The position numbers and the translations under genes were made by a program. From Alphaproteobacteria bacterium (GTDB taxonomy: Bacteria; Pseudomonadota; Alphaproteobacteria; Bin65), in NCBI GenBank assembly GCA_021776685.1, contig JAJFFJ010000004.1, positions 1-64,000 on the forward strand: a DNA stretch of 64,000 nt, in the 5' to 3' direction. Positions 32,001 through 42,959 of this stretch are shown here, piece by piece. Positions within the stretch are counted from its first letter, which is position 1; every line of letters begins with the position of its first letter. The notes under the pieces are model-generated. The model saw nothing but the letters and a program-made list of their open reading frames with translations, was not told the origin of the DNA and ran no database searches.

Positions 32001-32509
32001 TTCTCTCTCCTTTGGTTGACTTTCCAGACACAAACACCGGCGGGGTGGAATCCCCGCCGGCGTGATGCGGTGACCATGCCAAAGCTTCCTCATGGCCGCA
32101 GTGCGCCGCGTCACCGGCCCGTCAACTGGATCACCCGATGTCGCAATTGTCGCAATGGGGGCCCAATTTGCCCGCCCGCAACTGGCATTTCATGCCCCAC
32201 CTACGACGCCATTCCCGGCGTCCCCTTTCATTAATTCCAACACGCGGGGGTGCTCTTGCCCGCACCCGATCGCTCCCCATGGGTTCCCGAAGGCCAAGAA
32301 AAGGCCGGCGAACATATCCCCACTATCCCGCACCCGACGAGGTCACACAGGCTCCCAGCCGCCGATGCGGCGCGGCGGTCGTTTACACACCTGTAACAGG
32401 TTGTTAGAAAGCGCTCGAAAGCCCGGTAAATCAGGCCCTGTGGGGGAACCATGACAGGCTCTTGGGTGTGTTCCAGGGCGACGAGCTCGCGGACAGAGGG
32501 GGAGTGTCC
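32001..32509. other. 509-bp intergenic region before prs
   Basis: Open frames on the plus strand here (for example at 32092) have no ribosome-binding site or family features. A perfect 9-bp hairpin lies at 32037-32060. The 5' leader and promoter of prs must lie toward the right end, but I cannot place a confident -35/-10 pair. Confidence 0.5.
32037..32060. other. 9-bp perfect stem-loop upstream of the four-cysteine gene pair
   Basis: CCGGCGGGG (32037-32045) pairs with CCCCGCCGG (32052-32060) around TGGAAT. It is 37 bp upstream of copy B's start, so in its minus-strand leader it could modulate translation or stop readthrough. There is no T-run. Confidence 0.35.
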
Positions 32510-33454
<945 letters not shown>

Positions 33455-33576
33455 GCGGGTCGCGCGCCGCCCTTCATCCGGCAATTCCTAAAGTTTATAG
33501 GCCTTCCCCACCGAGGTTCCGGACCGCTGCGCGCTTAGGATCAGGGCTGGCATCACTTTCGCCGCCCGATAGCGCC

Positions 33577-34782
33577 CTACAGGCCCACCACAAACGGCCC
33601 GCGGGGTGCGGTGTGGATGCTCTCCGCGCCGTCGGCCGTTACCACTACGCAGTCGCCAGTCTGCACGCCGGCGCGCTGGTCGGGGGTAATGACGTTCGGC
33701 TGGACCACCATCATCATGCCTTCCTTGAGCTCGAAGTCCGGCAACGGCTCCTCGCCGCGGGTGGGCGAGCCGAGGATGGGCGGCATGTAGCCGCCGCCGA
33801 AGCCGTGCACCAGATCATCGAAATAGGTGTAGCCGGCGTCCTCGATCACCTGACGGCCAACATCGATCACGTTTGCCGGGACGGCCGGCTTGAGCGCACC
33901 GAGGATAGCGTTATAGGCGGCGTCTGCCGTGTCGTGCAGCGCCTGGTATTCCGGGATCAGCGGCTCGCCGACGGAGAAGGTCCGCAGCACCTGGCCCCAG
34001 GCCTCGAACCAGCTGGCCGTAATCTCCGTGACGATGACGTCGCCGGTCCCGATGGTGCGGTTCATCAGATGCTGCCGCGGCACGAAGGAGTCCGGCGCGC
34101 GCATCGACGTGGAGTTAAAGAAATGGATGATGTTCTGGCCGCGCCAGCCGAGATAGGCGGCCTCGGTAATCGCGCCCAGGTCGCGCTCCTCCAACCCCGG
34201 ACGGATCTCCTGGCAGAGCGCCTCGATTGACAGATCCGAGAGATGGGCGCTGATCCGGTACCAGTCCAGTTCCTCCGGCGACTTGACCATGCGGACGCCG
34301 AAATAGGCGCTGTTCAGGTCCTGCACCTCCGGGAAACTGGCGTTCATCGGCATGTAATAGTGCATGGGCACGAGCCCCACCGCACCGACACGTCCCGGCT
34401 GTGCGCCCCGTGCCTGAAGCTCGTCGATCACGCTATGAATCGTTGAGGGCCCGCCCCAGCGGACGTCCTTGTCCGGCATCAGCCCCTGGGCCTGTGGCAG
34501 ATGGTTGTAGAACTGGATGAAAATGGTGTCGGGTTTTCCCGGCGTAAACACCAGCACTGCCTCGAAGGTGGTCAGCCAGTCACTCAGCCAGTGCACCGGC
34601 CCGCCGCGGAAGAAGCTGGCATAGGCGACCAGATGATCGACACCAGCGGCTTCCATTGCGCCGGCCATCAGCGTCCGGCGACGGTCCATCTCCCCGCCGC
34701 TGAAGCGCGGATAGTCTGTATCGACAAGCGCCTGAAGGCGCGGCTCCAGTTTCAGCTCCGGCTTATAGTCGGTATTGGCCAT
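33577..34782 (-). CDS. M24-fold (Xaa-Pro peptidase/creatinase-like) protein with degenerate metal site
   Basis: The 401-residue protein has the creatinase N-terminal domain and a pita-bread C-terminal domain. Aligning the usual M24 metal ligands D-D-H-E-E by motif gives E253 (VTEITASWF), Q264 (AWGQVLRTF), H326 (LVHGFGGGY), Q361 (MVVQPNVI) and G376 (VQTGDCVVV). Four of the five expected ligands are thus replaced. Creatinase, a member of the fold, works without metal, so a metal-independent hydrolase or a non-enzyme is likely rather than an aminopeptidase. Start ATG 34782 lies at MANTDYKPE. A GNAT gene is directly upstream on the same strand. Confidence 0.8.
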   Translation of the reverse strand: MANTDYKPELKLEPRLQALVDTDYPRFSGGEMDRRRTLMAGAMEAAGVDHLVAYASFFRGGPVHWLSDWLTTFEAVLVFTPGKPDTIFIQFYNHLPQAQGLMPDKDVRWGGPSTIHSVIDELQARGAQPGRVGAVGLVPMHYYMPMNASFPEVQDLNSAYFGVRMVKSPEELDWYRISAHLSDLSIEALCQEIRPGLEERDLGAITEAAYLGWRGQNIIHFFNSTSMRAPDSFVPRQHLMNRTIGTGDVIVTEITASWFEAWGQVLRTFSVGEPLIPEYQALHDTADAAYNAILGALKPAVPANVIDVGRQVIEDAGYTYFDDLVHGFGGGYMPPILGSPTRGEEPLPDFELKEGMMMVVQPNVITPDQRAGVQTGDCVVVTADGAESIHTAPRGPFVVGL

Positions 34783-34796
34783 GGTGAATGCCCCCT

Positions 34797-35339
34797 CTAG
34801 CGCGCGGCCCATTCCTCCCGCGTGATGCGGTGGACCAGAAATTCCGGGGGCTCGAGCCGCAGCATTTCCTTCTCGAAGGTCAGCCCGGCTTTTTCCATTA
34901 CCCGGCGGCTGCCCGGATTGTCGGGCAGAGTAAAGGAGACGATGGATGCGAAGCCGTGCTGGCTGAAGCCCCAGTTGACGATGGCGCGCGCCGCCTCCGT
35001 GCCATATCCCTGCCCCCAGAGCGAGGTGTCGATGGCATAGAGCAGCTCGATTTCGTCCTGGCCGTCCATGTAGTAGTGGCGCAAGCCGGAGCGGCCGGCG
35101 AACTGCCCCCCCTCTTTAAGGGTCAGCACCCACTGGCCATAGCCATAGCGTTCCCAATGCTCCACGGCGCCCTTGACGAACTGATGGGTACGGTCGTCGG
35201 TCCAGTCGCCGCCGATATGCTCGGCGACGCGGGGATCATGATGCAGGGACTGGATCCGCGGCACGTCATCCAGCGCAATCGGCCGTCCGTTCAGGCGGTC
35301 GGTCTCAAAGGCGGGATCGGCAATGGCGGCCTCGGTCAT
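34797..35339 (-). CDS. GNAT acetyltransferase, RimJ/RimL type
   Basis: The 180-residue protein fits the ribosomal-protein-serine acetyltransferase branch: TDRLNGRPIALDD at the start, then IELLYAIDTSLWGQGYGTEAARAIVNWGF as the acetyl-CoA loop, and NPGSRRVMEKAGLTFEKE near the end. ATG 35339 is used. It lies 14 nt before the M24 gene and probably shares its transcript. Acceptor unknown. Confidence 0.85.
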   Translation of the reverse strand: MTEAAIADPAFETDRLNGRPIALDDVPRIQSLHHDPRVAEHIGGDWTDDRTHQFVKGAVEHWERYGYGQWVLTLKEGGQFAGRSGLRHYYMDGQDEIELLYAIDTSLWGQGYGTEAARAIVNWGFSQHGFASIVSFTLPDNPGSRRVMEKAGLTFEKEMLRLEPPEFLVHRITREEWAAR

Positions 35340-35393
35340 CGCCACAAGCTGCCGGGATCGACCACTCAGGTCAATCGCGGATCGCGCCCGGGA

Positions 35394-36407
35394 TCAGCCG
35401 AGCAGGCCACCCATGACAACGGCGGTGTCGCTCATCCGGTTGGAGAAGCCCCACTCGTTGTCGTACCAGCTGACCACCCGCACAAAGCGGCCGTCGATCA
35501 CCTGGGTTTGGGTCAGGTCAAAGGCGCTGCTCGCCGGATTGTGGTTGAAGTCGCTGGAGACCAGCGGTGCGTCGTTGACGATCAGCACATTCTTCAAGGG
35601 TCCGTTCGCCGCGGCAGCGCGCATGGCGTCATTGACCTCGTCAGCAGAGGTAGCGCGCCCGGCGTCGAATTTGAAATCGACCAGGGAAACGTTGGGGGTC
35701 GGCACGCGGATCGAGTTGCCGTCCAGCTTGCCCTTGAGTTCGGGCATCACCAGGCCGATGGCCTTGGCCGCGCCGGTGGAGGTGGGGATCATGTTGACCG
35801 CCGCCGCCCGCGCCCGGCGCTTGTCCTTGTGCAGCGTGTCGACGGTCTGCTGATCGCCGGTATAAGCATGGATGGTGGTCATGAAGCCACGCTCGATGCC
35901 CACCGCGTCATGCAGCACCTTGGCCACCGGCGCCAGACAGTTGGTCGTGCAGGAAGCATTGGAGACAACGCCATGATTGGAATTCAGCTGGTCATGGTTG
36001 ACGCCGTAGACCACGGTCAGGTCAGCGCCATCGCCGGGGGCCGAGATCAGCACCTTTTTCGCGCCGGCATCCAGATGCTTGGCGGCGGCGTCGCGCTTGG
36101 TGAAGATGCCGGTGCACTCCAGCACGATATCAACGCCCAGATCGCCCCACGGCAAGGCGGACGGATCGCGCTCGGACACCACCTTCACAGCCTTGCCGTT
36201 GACGGTGATGGCGTCGTCGCCGGCGCTCACCTCGCCCGGAAAAGTGCCGTGGACACTGTCGTATTTCAACAGGTGGGCATTGTCCTCTGCGGAGCCGAGG
36301 TCGTTGATGGCCACGAATTCCAGGTCATCGCGCCCGGCTTCCGCGGCGGCCCGGAACACCAGGCGGCCAATCCGTCCAAACCCGTTAATCGCCACACGCG
36401 TCGTCAT
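35394..36407 (-). CDS. gap: Glyceraldehyde-3-phosphate dehydrogenase, type I
   Basis: The 337-residue tetrameric enzyme has the NAD motif [14 protein letters not shown] and the catalytic cysteine in [17 protein letters not shown]. The substrate loop [32 protein letters not shown] and the final [12 protein letters not shown] are also present. It catalyses the NAD-dependent oxidation of glyceraldehyde 3-phosphate in glycolysis, or the reverse in gluconeogenesis. It lies directly downstream of the transketolase gene, a common alphaproteobacterial tkt-gap arrangement. Confidence 0.96.
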   Translation of the reverse strand: MTTRVAINGFGRIGRLVFRAAAEAGRDDLEFVAINDLGSAEDNAHLLKYDSVHGTFPGEVSAGDDAITVNGKAVKVVSERDPSALPWGDLGVDIVLECTGIFTKRDAAAKHLDAGAKKVLISAPGDGADLTVVYGVNHDQLNSNHGVVSNASCTTNCLAPVAKVLHDAVGIERGFMTTIHAYTGDQQTVDTLHKDKRRARAAAVNMIPTSTGAAKAIGLVMPELKGKLDGNSIRVPTPNVSLVDFKFDAGRATSADEVNDAMRAAAANGPLKNVLIVNDAPLVSSDFNHNPASSAFDLTQTQVIDGRFVRVVSWYDNEWGFSNRMSDTAVVMGGLLG

Positions 36408-36468
36408 GTCTGTCTCCTGTTACTCGTCAATCGGCCCGCCGCATTGCGCACGACGCCTGTTCTTGGAA

Positions 36469-38478
36469 TTAGGTTCGGGCCTTGACCGCGTCCACTATGG
36501 CGTCCGCAGTGATGCCGAAATGTTTGTAGAGCTCGTCTGCTGGCGCCGACGCACCAAAACCTTTCATGCCGATGAAAACGCCGCCCGAATCGCCTTGGCC
36601 CCCGATCCAGCGTTCCCAGCCAAATCCTGCCGCCGCCTCGACCGCAACGCGCACGCCACTGTTGCCCAGAACCTGCTGCTGGTAGTCGGCAGGCTGGGCC
36701 GCGAACAGCTCCCAGCACGGCATCGATACCACAGCGGTGGGAATGCCCGCGTCTTCCAGACTGGCCCGCGCTTCCATTGCCAGATGCACTTCACTGCCCG
36801 TCGCCAGCAGGGTGGCCTTTCGGGCGCCATTTGCCTCGGCCATCACATAGGCGCCGCGGGCGCACATATTCTCGGCCACATAGCTCTCGCGCAGATGCGG
36901 CAGTCCTTGACGGGTCAGCGCCAGCACAGATGGAGTGTCCGCCGTTGCCAGCGCCAGAGCCCAACATTCCGCCACTTCGGTCGCGTCCGCCGGGCGAAAG
37001 ACATTGACGTTTGGCATGGCCCGCAACGCCGCCACATGCTCCACCGGCTGGTGGGTTGGCCCATCTTCTCCAAGGCCGATTGAATCGTGGGTCATCACAT
37101 AGATCACCCGCTGTTTCATCAGCGCAGAAAGACGGATGGCCGGGCGGCAATAGTCAGTGAAAACCAGAAAGGTGCCGGAGTAGGGAATTACCCCGCCATG
37201 CAGCGCCATGCCGTTCATGGCCGCCGCCATGCCATGTTCGCGGATGCCATAGTAGATATAGCGACCGCTAAAATCGCCGGGCGTCACCGGGGTGAAGCCT
37301 TCGGCCTTCGTATTGTTGGAGCCTGTCAGGTCCGCCGAGCCGCCGATCATCTCCGGGACGGCCTCGGTTAACCGGTCCAGCACCTTGCCGGAGCTTGCGC
37401 GGGTGGCCAGCTTGGGCTGCTCCGCCGCGAAGCCCTGCTTGATCTCCTCAATGGCGGCGGCAAAGCCTTCCGGCAGACTGCCGGCCACAACCCGGGCAAA
37501 CTCCTTTTGCGCTTCGGGATCCAGGCTCTTCAGCCGATCGGCCCAGGCGCGAAAGTCGCCAGCGCGAGCGGCCGCGGCGTCCCGCCAGGCGGCGGCAATG
37601 TCATCTGGAATGGTGAAGGGCGGATGGCTCCAACCCAGCTGCAAACGGGCGCCCGCAATCTCCTCGTCGCCAAGGGGCGCCCCATGGGTTGCAGATGTCC
37701 CCGCCTTGTTGGGCGCGCCATAGCCAATGGTCGTGCGGCAGGCGATCATTGATGGCGTGTCAGTGGCTTTTGCCTGCTCAATCGCAGCCGCAACTGCGTC
37801 CGGATCATGACCGTCCACCGCCTGCACGTCCCATCCGGCGGCGGCGAAGCGGCCCTGCTGGTCCTCCGACGTTGACAGCGACGTCGGCCCGTCAATCGAA
37901 ATCCCATTGTCGTCGAAAAGGAGAACCAGCTTCCTGAGCTTCATGTGCCCGGCAAAGGTGATCGCCTCCTGACTGATGCCTTCCATCAGGCAACCGTCAC
38001 CCGCAACCACATAGGTATGGTGGTCTACCAGGTCGTCGCCGTAGTGCGCATTCATCAGCCGCTCCGCCAGCGCCATGCCGACGGCGTTGGCGACCCCCTG
38101 GCCCAGCGGCCCGGTGGTGGTCTCGATGCCCGGCGCCTCACCATATTCCGGATGGCCCGCGGTGCGGCTGCCCATTTGACGGAAATTGCGGATCTGCTCC
38201 ATGGTCATGTCCGGATAGCCGGTCAGGTGAAGCAGGGCGTAGAGCAGCATGGAGCCATGGCCGGCCGACAGGATGAACCGGTCGCGGTCCGGCCACTCCG
38301 GATGCTGGGGATCGTATTTGAGGAAGCGGGTGAACAGCACCGTCGCCACATCCGCCATGCCCATAGGCATGCCTGGATGGCCCGAATTGGCCTGTTGTAC
38401 GGCATCCATCGCAAGCGCGCGGATGGCATTGGCCATATCGGTATGGGATACCGTGGCGGATACGGCTGGTGAATTCAT
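36469..38478 (-). CDS. tkt: Transketolase
   Basis: The 669-residue enzyme is read from ATG 38478 ([20 protein letters not shown]). The thiamine diphosphate motif is [14 protein letters not shown]...DDNGISIDG. The substrate loops [11 protein letters not shown] and [14 protein letters not shown] and the C-terminal [14 protein letters not shown] are present. It exchanges two-carbon units in the pentose phosphate pathway. A longer frame to 38601 has no domain support. Confidence 0.96.
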   Translation of the reverse strand: MNSPAVSATVSHTDMANAIRALAMDAVQQANSGHPGMPMGMADVATVLFTRFLKYDPQHPEWPDRDRFILSAGHGSMLLYALLHLTGYPDMTMEQIRNFRQMGSRTAGHPEYGEAPGIETTTGPLGQGVANAVGMALAERLMNAHYGDDLVDHHTYVVAGDGCLMEGISQEAITFAGHMKLRKLVLLFDDNGISIDGPTSLSTSEDQQGRFAAAGWDVQAVDGHDPDAVAAAIEQAKATDTPSMIACRTTIGYGAPNKAGTSATHGAPLGDEEIAGARLQLGWSHPPFTIPDDIAAAWRDAAAARAGDFRAWADRLKSLDPEAQKEFARVVAGSLPEGFAAAIEEIKQGFAAEQPKLATRASSGKVLDRLTEAVPEMIGGSADLTGSNNTKAEGFTPVTPGDFSGRYIYYGIREHGMAAAMNGMALHGGVIPYSGTFLVFTDYCRPAIRLSALMKQRVIYVMTHDSIGLGEDGPTHQPVEHVAALRAMPNVNVFRPADATEVAECWALALATADTPSVLALTRQGLPHLRESYVAENMCARGAYVMAEANGARKATLLATGSEVHLAMEARASLEDAGIPTAVVSMPCWELFAAQPADYQQQVLGNSGVRVAVEAAAGFGWERWIGGQGDSGGVFIGMKGFGASAPADELYKHFGITADAIVDAVKART

Positions 38479-38716
38479 CGGCTCATGTGCGCGGAAGGTG
38501 GCGGTGTCCGGCGGGCGCCGCCGGCGGTCGATCTGGAAGCCAAGATGGAATCCGGCACCGAGGACCGTCAACGTGCTAATTGGACGCGATATCCCCAGCA
38601 TCGGGACGGATTTTGAACCAAAGTCCCCGTTGCGGGCCGAGTTGACCTGCAGGCGACGCCACTCCTATGTTGGCGGCTCCAGCGCACCGCGCGCGACAAC
38701 CGCAATCGAACGCCCC

Positions 38717-39100
38717 ATGGCCGGACTTCAATCAGCCCAGACCCGCCTTGATTCCGCCGTCACCCGGCTGGAACAGGCCTATGACGCCTATCGGCGAAAA
38801 CTTGCGCTCCAGCCCGCCGCAGCTGCTGCGGCGCGGGCCGCCGTCACTGGCGACCAGGTGGGTCCGGACATCGATTCGTTGATCCGGTCCCTCGAGTCGA
38901 CCCAGAAAGAGAATACCGAGCTGAATGATCTGGCCGAAACGATTGGCGACCGATTGGACAAGACCATCGGCCGGCTTCAGACGGTGATCAGCGGCATCAC
39001 GCTGAAGAATGCTGACGCGGCGCAAGCGGGCGACGACCAGCCAGACACCACGCCCGACTCCGACTCGGAAAGCGATCAGGGTGAGGGAGACGAGAAATGA
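38717..39100 (+). CDS. DUF4164-like coiled-coil protein
   Basis: The 127-residue protein is helical: residues 3-35 (LQSAQTRLDSAVTRLEQAYDAY) and 55-90 (LIRSLESTQKENTELNDLAET) are heptad-like. The acidic tail (SDSESDQGEGDEK) is low complexity. The gene sits directly upstream of zapA, overlapping it as ATGA, as DUF4164 genes do in alphaproteobacteria. A role in cell-division accessory function follows from that context only. Confidence 0.75.
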   Translation: MAGLQSAQTRLDSAVTRLEQAYDAYRRKLALQPAAAAAARAAVTGDQVGPDIDSLIRSLESTQKENTELNDLAETIGDRLDKTIGRLQTVISGITLKNADAAQAGDDQPDTTPDSDSESDQGEGDEK

Positions 39101-39471
39101 GCCAGGTCTCCGTCACGATCAATAAACGCTCCTACACGATCGCCTGCGATGACGGGCAGGAAGGCCACCTGCATAGCCTGGCCGCCAATGTCGACGGCCG
39201 GATCACCGAATTGGTGGCCGGTATGGGCCAGATTGGCGACCAGCGTTTGCTGGTGATGGCGAGCCTGCTGCTAGCCGATGAACTCGAGGATGTAAGGTCA
39301 GAGAACGCCCGGCTGTCCGATGCCTCGCGCCCGTCAGATGTGATGAGCGCGCCGGAAGCGACCCTGGTACGCGGCATCGAGGCGTTGGCCGACCGGATTG
39401 AGGCCGTCGCCCAGCAGGTCGAGCAGGCCACGGAGGCGCTCAATGCTCCATCCGGTCCGGATGTCGCCTGA
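39097..39471 (+). CDS. zapA: Cell division protein ZapA
   Basis: The 124-residue protein starts MSQVSVTINKRSYTIACDDGQEGHLHSLAANVDGRI, the defining ZapA N-terminal segment (V-x-I-x-x-x-x-Y-x-i-a-c-x-x-G-x-E-x-x-l-x-x-L-A). A coiled-coil C-terminus follows that tetramerises and stabilises FtsZ filaments. Its start overlaps the DUF4164 gene and its stop overlaps the formyltetrahydrofolate ligase gene. Confidence 0.9.
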   Translation: MSQVSVTINKRSYTIACDDGQEGHLHSLAANVDGRITELVAGMGQIGDQRLLVMASLLLADELEDVRSENARLSDASRPSDVMSAPEATLVRGIEALADRIEAVAQQVEQATEALNAPSGPDVA

Positions 39472-40048
39472 GGCAGGGCCTGACCTTGTTCAGGCGAAAC
39501 GCGCACTTCGTGCAGCCGCTACCGCCGTTCGCAATCAGCTGATTGACCGCCTATCTGAATCTTCGCTGGCGGTTGCCGGCAAGGTATTGGCAACCGTGGA
39601 GATACCTGAGCGGGCCATCGTTGCCGCCTACTGGCCCATGGGCAGCGAGATCGACCCCAGACCTCTGATGGACAAACTGGCCAAAGCTGGAAATCCAATC
39701 TGCCTGCCGGTCGTCGTTGGACCGGACACCGGCTTGATCTTCCGGCGCTGGAGTCCGGGTGACCCGCTGGTTCCCGCTGGTTTTGGTATCAAGGAGCCGG
39801 AGCCCTCGGCGCCGGAAATGTTGCCCGATCTGTTTCTCGTGCCAATGTTGGCGTTCGACCGTCGCGGATATCGTCTCGGGTATGGCGGCGGCTTCTATGA
39901 CCGGACATTGCAGGCAGCGCGGGCCGAGAGACAGGTGCTCGCTGTCGGCATCGCCCTGGCGGAACAGGAAATGCCGGAGGTGCCGGCTGATGCCCATGAC
40001 CAGCAACTCGACATGATTGTGACCGATAGGGACACGATCCGCATTTGA
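39443..40048 (+). CDS. fau: 5-Formyltetrahydrofolate cyclo-ligase
   Basis: About 201 residues from ATG 39443 (GGAGG at 39432); ATG 39461 is an alternative. Family marks are the ATP-binding RRWSPGDPLVP, the AYWPMGSEIDPRPLM region and LVPMLAFDRRGYRLGYGGGFYDR near the C-terminus. It converts 5-formyl-THF to 5,10-methenyl-THF with ATP. It overlaps the zapA end by 29 nt, so the 6S RNA gene commonly found between these two in proteobacteria cannot be here. Confidence 0.9.
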   Translation: MLHPVRMSPEAGPDLVQAKRALRAAATAVRNQLIDRLSESSLAVAGKVLATVEIPERAIVAAYWPMGSEIDPRPLMDKLAKAGNPICLPVVVGPDTGLIFRRWSPGDPLVPAGFGIKEPEPSAPEMLPDLFLVPMLAFDRRGYRLGYGGGFYDRTLQAARAERQVLAVGIALAEQEMPEVPADAHDQQLDMIVTDRDTIRI

Positions 40049-40114
40049 ACATGAGAGCAAGGCGGCCTAGGCTGCCCGGCACGCAAACCCTCTCGAACCA
40101 AGCAACGGGGAAAT

Positions 40115-40945
40115 ATGCGAATACTCTATTGTGGCGATGTGGTGGGCCGGTCAGGCCGCGACGCGCTCTCCGCCCACCTGCCTCGCCTACGCGATGAACT
40201 CCGCGTCGACTTCGTCGCCGTGAACGGCGAGAACGCCGCCGCCGGCTTCGGTATCACACCGCAGATTTGCAAAGACATGTATGCGATGGGCGTTGACGCC
40301 ATACTTCTGGGCAACCATGCCTGGGACCAGCGGGAAATCCTCAGCTATATCGACAGCGACCCGAAGATGATTCGCCCGCTCAACTATCCGGACGGCACAC
40401 CGGGCAAGGGCTGCCGCATGTTTCAGTTGCCGGACGGTCGCAAGATCGTCGTGGCGCAGGTTATGGGGCGACTGTTCATGGATCCACTGGATGATCCGTT
40501 TGCAGCTATCGACAAGGCCTTGGCGCCCTACCCGCTCGGTGGCGCGGCGAATGCAATACTGGTGGATATGCACGCAGAGGCAACCAGCGAGAAGATGGCT
40601 TTCGGCCACTATCTGGATGGCAGAGCGTCGTTGGTGGCCGGCACCCATACCCATGTGCCGACAGCCGACACCCTGATCATGCCCGGCGGCACCGCCTATC
40701 AATCAGACGTTGGCATGTGCGGTGACTACGATTCTGTGATTGGAATGAAGAAAGACGTGCCCGTCGAGCGGTTCAAACGCAAAATCCCTACCGACCGGAT
40801 GTCCGCCTCTGACGGCGAAGGCACACTTTGCGCCGCTTTGATTGAGACCAGCGACGAAACGGGGCTGGCCTTATCAATTGACCCGGTGCGGGCAGGTGGC
40901 AAGCTGACCCAGACCCATCCTGCCAAGGAAGCAGCTACCGCCTGA
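40115..40945 (+). CDS. YmdB-type metallophosphoesterase (TIGR00282)
   Basis: The 276-residue protein carries the calcineurin-like metal motifs GDVVGRSGRD, NGENAAAGFGIT, GNHAWDQREI and AGTHTHVPTAD. YmdB-family enzymes cleave 2',3'-cyclic nucleotides and cAMP in Bacillus. The family lies beside zapA/fau in alphaproteobacteria, as here. Start ATG 40115 follows AACGGGG. All metal-binding histidines and aspartates are intact, so activity is expected. Confidence 0.9.
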   Translation: MRILYCGDVVGRSGRDALSAHLPRLRDELRVDFVAVNGENAAAGFGITPQICKDMYAMGVDAILLGNHAWDQREILSYIDSDPKMIRPLNYPDGTPGKGCRMFQLPDGRKIVVAQVMGRLFMDPLDDPFAAIDKALAPYPLGGAANAILVDMHAEATSEKMAFGHYLDGRASLVAGTHTHVPTADTLIMPGGTAYQSDVGMCGDYDSVIGMKKDVPVERFKRKIPTDRMSASDGEGTLCAALIETSDETGLALSIDPVRAGGKLTQTHPAKEAATA

Positions 40946-41087
40946 TCCTCCGGCGCGTAGGTGAGGCCCGTGCGCATTGCTGGCGCGTGCCATCTGACAC
41001 CAGATATGGTATCGCTAGGTTCATCTGGCGGTACAAATTGTAGGAAGTACCCTGCGTAGGCGGGGTAGGACAGAAAAGGAGTGTGCC

Positions 41088-41834
41088 ATGGCCGGCCATT
41101 CAAAATTCAAAAATATCATGCACCGCAAAGGCGCGCAGGATGCCAAGCGCGCCAAGATTTTTGCGCGCCACACCAAGGAAATCATGGTTGCCGCGCGCGA
41201 CGGCGGCGATCCTGACATGAACGCCCGGTTGCGCACGGCCATTGCCGCGGCCAAGGCGCAGAATATGCCCAACGACAATATCGACCGCGCCGTCAAGAAG
41301 GGCAGCGGCGACGGCGGGGCCGAAAACTTCGAAGAGATTCGCTACGAGGGCTACGGCCCGGGCGGCGTCGCATTGATCGTCGACGTGCTGACGGACAACC
41401 GCAACCGTGCCGCATCAGATATCCGGTCGGCCTTCAGCAAGTATGGCGGCAATATGGGTGAATCGAACAGCGTCGCCTTCATGTTCGACCGGGTCGGTCA
41501 GGTGGTGTATCCGGCAGAAACCACCAGTGGCGACGAGATGTTCGAGGCCGCACTGGAAGCCGGGGCATCAGACGTCACGTCCGACAGCGACATGCACGAA
41601 ATCACCTGCGAGGCCGAAGACCTCAACAGCGTGCGTGAGGCGCTGGAAGAAAAATTCGGTAATCCGGAAAATGCCAATCTGGTGTGGAAGCCTCAGAACA
41701 CTGTGGATCTGGATGAAGGCAAGGCACAGACCCTGTTCCGGCTGCTGGAAGCGCTGGATGACAACGACGATGTCCAGACCGTCGCGTCCAACTTCGATGT
41801 GTCGGACGAAGTCATGGCGAAACTTAACGGATAA
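41088..41834 (+). CDS. yebC: YebC/PmpR-family transcriptional or translational regulator
   Basis: The 248-residue protein matches the family end to end: [40 protein letters not shown], the central [20 protein letters not shown], then [23 protein letters not shown] full AAAGGAG ribosome-binding site is present. YebC is placed upstream of ruvC in many proteobacteria, as here (17 nt). Recent work ties members to relief of ribosome stalling as well as to DNA binding. Confidence 0.96.
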   Translation: MAGHSKFKNIMHRKGAQDAKRAKIFARHTKEIMVAARDGGDPDMNARLRTAIAAAKAQNMPNDNIDRAVKKGSGDGGAENFEEIRYEGYGPGGVALIVDVLTDNRNRAASDIRSAFSKYGGNMGESNSVAFMFDRVGQVVYPAETTSGDEMFEAALEAGASDVTSDSDMHEITCEAEDLNSVREALEEKFGNPENANLVWKPQNTVDLDEGKAQTLFRLLEALDDNDDVQTVASNFDVSDEVMAKLNG

Positions 41835-41850
41835 GGGTGGGGCTGCCAGG

Positions 41851-42360
41851 ATGAACCCGCGGCGCATACTCGGGATCGACCCAGGCCTTCGGCGCACAGG
41901 CTGGGGCGTCCTGGATGCGCAGGACAATCGCCTGAGCCATATTGCGAATGGGGCGATCATGCCGCCGACCGACCTGCCGATGGCCACCCGTCTGGAAATC
42001 CTGCATCGCGAGCTGTGCGCCATCATCCGAACCCACACGCCCGATGCATCAGCCATCGAGGCCGTCTTCGTTCACAAGAATCCGGAGAGCGCGCTCAAGC
42101 TGGGTCAAGCCCGCGGCGTTGCCATGGTGGCGCTGGCCCAGTGCGGATTGGATGTCGCCGAATATGCTGCAAACGCGATCAAGAAAGCAGTCGTCGGCGT
42201 TGGCCACGCGAACAAGGATCAGGTTGGCCTAATGGTCCGGACCCTGTTGCCCGGCGCTCAACCTGAAAACGCCGATGCCGCAGATGCGCTTGCGGTTGCT
42301 ATCTGTCATGCGCACCACAGGGAATCCGCTGCCCGAATCGCCGCCGGAGTGGTGTCATGA
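41851..42360 (+). CDS. ruvC: Holliday junction endonuclease RuvC
   Basis: The 169-residue resolvase has D10 in LGIDPGLRRTGWG, the glutamate in AIEAVFVHKNPES and the paired aspartates of NADAADALAVAICHA, which together form the catalytic acidic cluster. It cuts Holliday junctions symmetrically. Its stop overlaps the ruvA start as ATGA. A long upstream frame extension into yebC is a shadow. Confidence 0.95.
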   Translation: MNPRRILGIDPGLRRTGWGVLDAQDNRLSHIANGAIMPPTDLPMATRLEILHRELCAIIRTHTPDASAIEAVFVHKNPESALKLGQARGVAMVALAQCGLDVAEYAANAIKKAVVGVGHANKDQVGLMVRTLLPGAQPENADAADALAVAICHAHHRESAARIAAGVVS

Positions 42361-42959
42361 TCGCCTCGCTCACGGGACTGGTGGCCGGCGCCGAGACAGA
42401 CCGGGTAATCGTCGATGTGAATGGTGTGGGCTACCTGGTCTTCGCCTCCGGCCGCACGCTCAGCCAGTTGCCGGCGGTCGGCGGGGATGTACGCCTGCTG
42501 ATCGAAACCCACGTGCGCGAAGACCATATCCATCTTTATGGCTTCGCGACCGGTGCCGAACAGGGCTGGTTCCGCCTGCTGACCACCGTTCAGGGCGTCG
42601 GCGCCCGGGTCGGCCTTGCGATCCTCTCCGCCATGACCCCCGACGAGTTGACCCTGGCGATCGTTGCCCAGGACCGCGCAGCGATGACCCGGGCGGACGG
42701 CGTTGGACCCAAGCTGGCGACGCGAATCCTGACCGAGCTGCGCGAAAAGGTTGATGCCATCGGCGCCAGTGAGTCGGCGGCCCAGCCCGCGGGTGGCGGC
42801 GAAGGGCTGCCAGCCAACGACGCAGTCTCCGCACTGGTCAACCTGGGCTATGGCCGGACAGAGGCTTTCACGGCCGTGAACCGGGCGGCGAAGTCCCTCG
42901 GTGATGGCGCGACGGTGGAATCCCTGATAACCGCAGGCCTCAAGGAGCTGGCCGCATGA
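42357..42959 (+). CDS. ruvA: Holliday junction branch migration protein RuvA
   Basis: The 200-residue protein opens [29 protein letters not shown]. The helix-hairpin-helix [21 protein letters not shown] and [17 protein letters not shown] segments are typical. The C-terminal domain III ([21 protein letters not shown]) contacts RuvB. RuvA tetramers hold the junction in the square planar form. Its stop overlaps the ruvB start as ATGA. Confidence 0.95.
   Translation: MIASLTGLVAGAETDRVIVDVNGVGYLVFASGRTLSQLPAVGGDVRLLIETHVREDHIHLYGFATGAEQGWFRLLTTVQGVGARVGLAILSAMTPDELTLAIVAQDRAAMTRADGVGPKLATRILTELREKVDAIGASESAAQPAGGGEGLPANDAVSALVNLGYGRTEAFTAVNRAAKSLGDGATVESLITAGLKELAA

Noticed and set aside
32092-32454. 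120-codon frame upstream of prs
   Set aside because: No ribosome-binding site, Pro/Arg/Ser low-complexity composition and no family match.
39097-39480. 6S RNA (ssrS) between zapA and fau
   Set aside because: The two coding regions overlap by 29 nt, so there is no room for the RNA usually found here.
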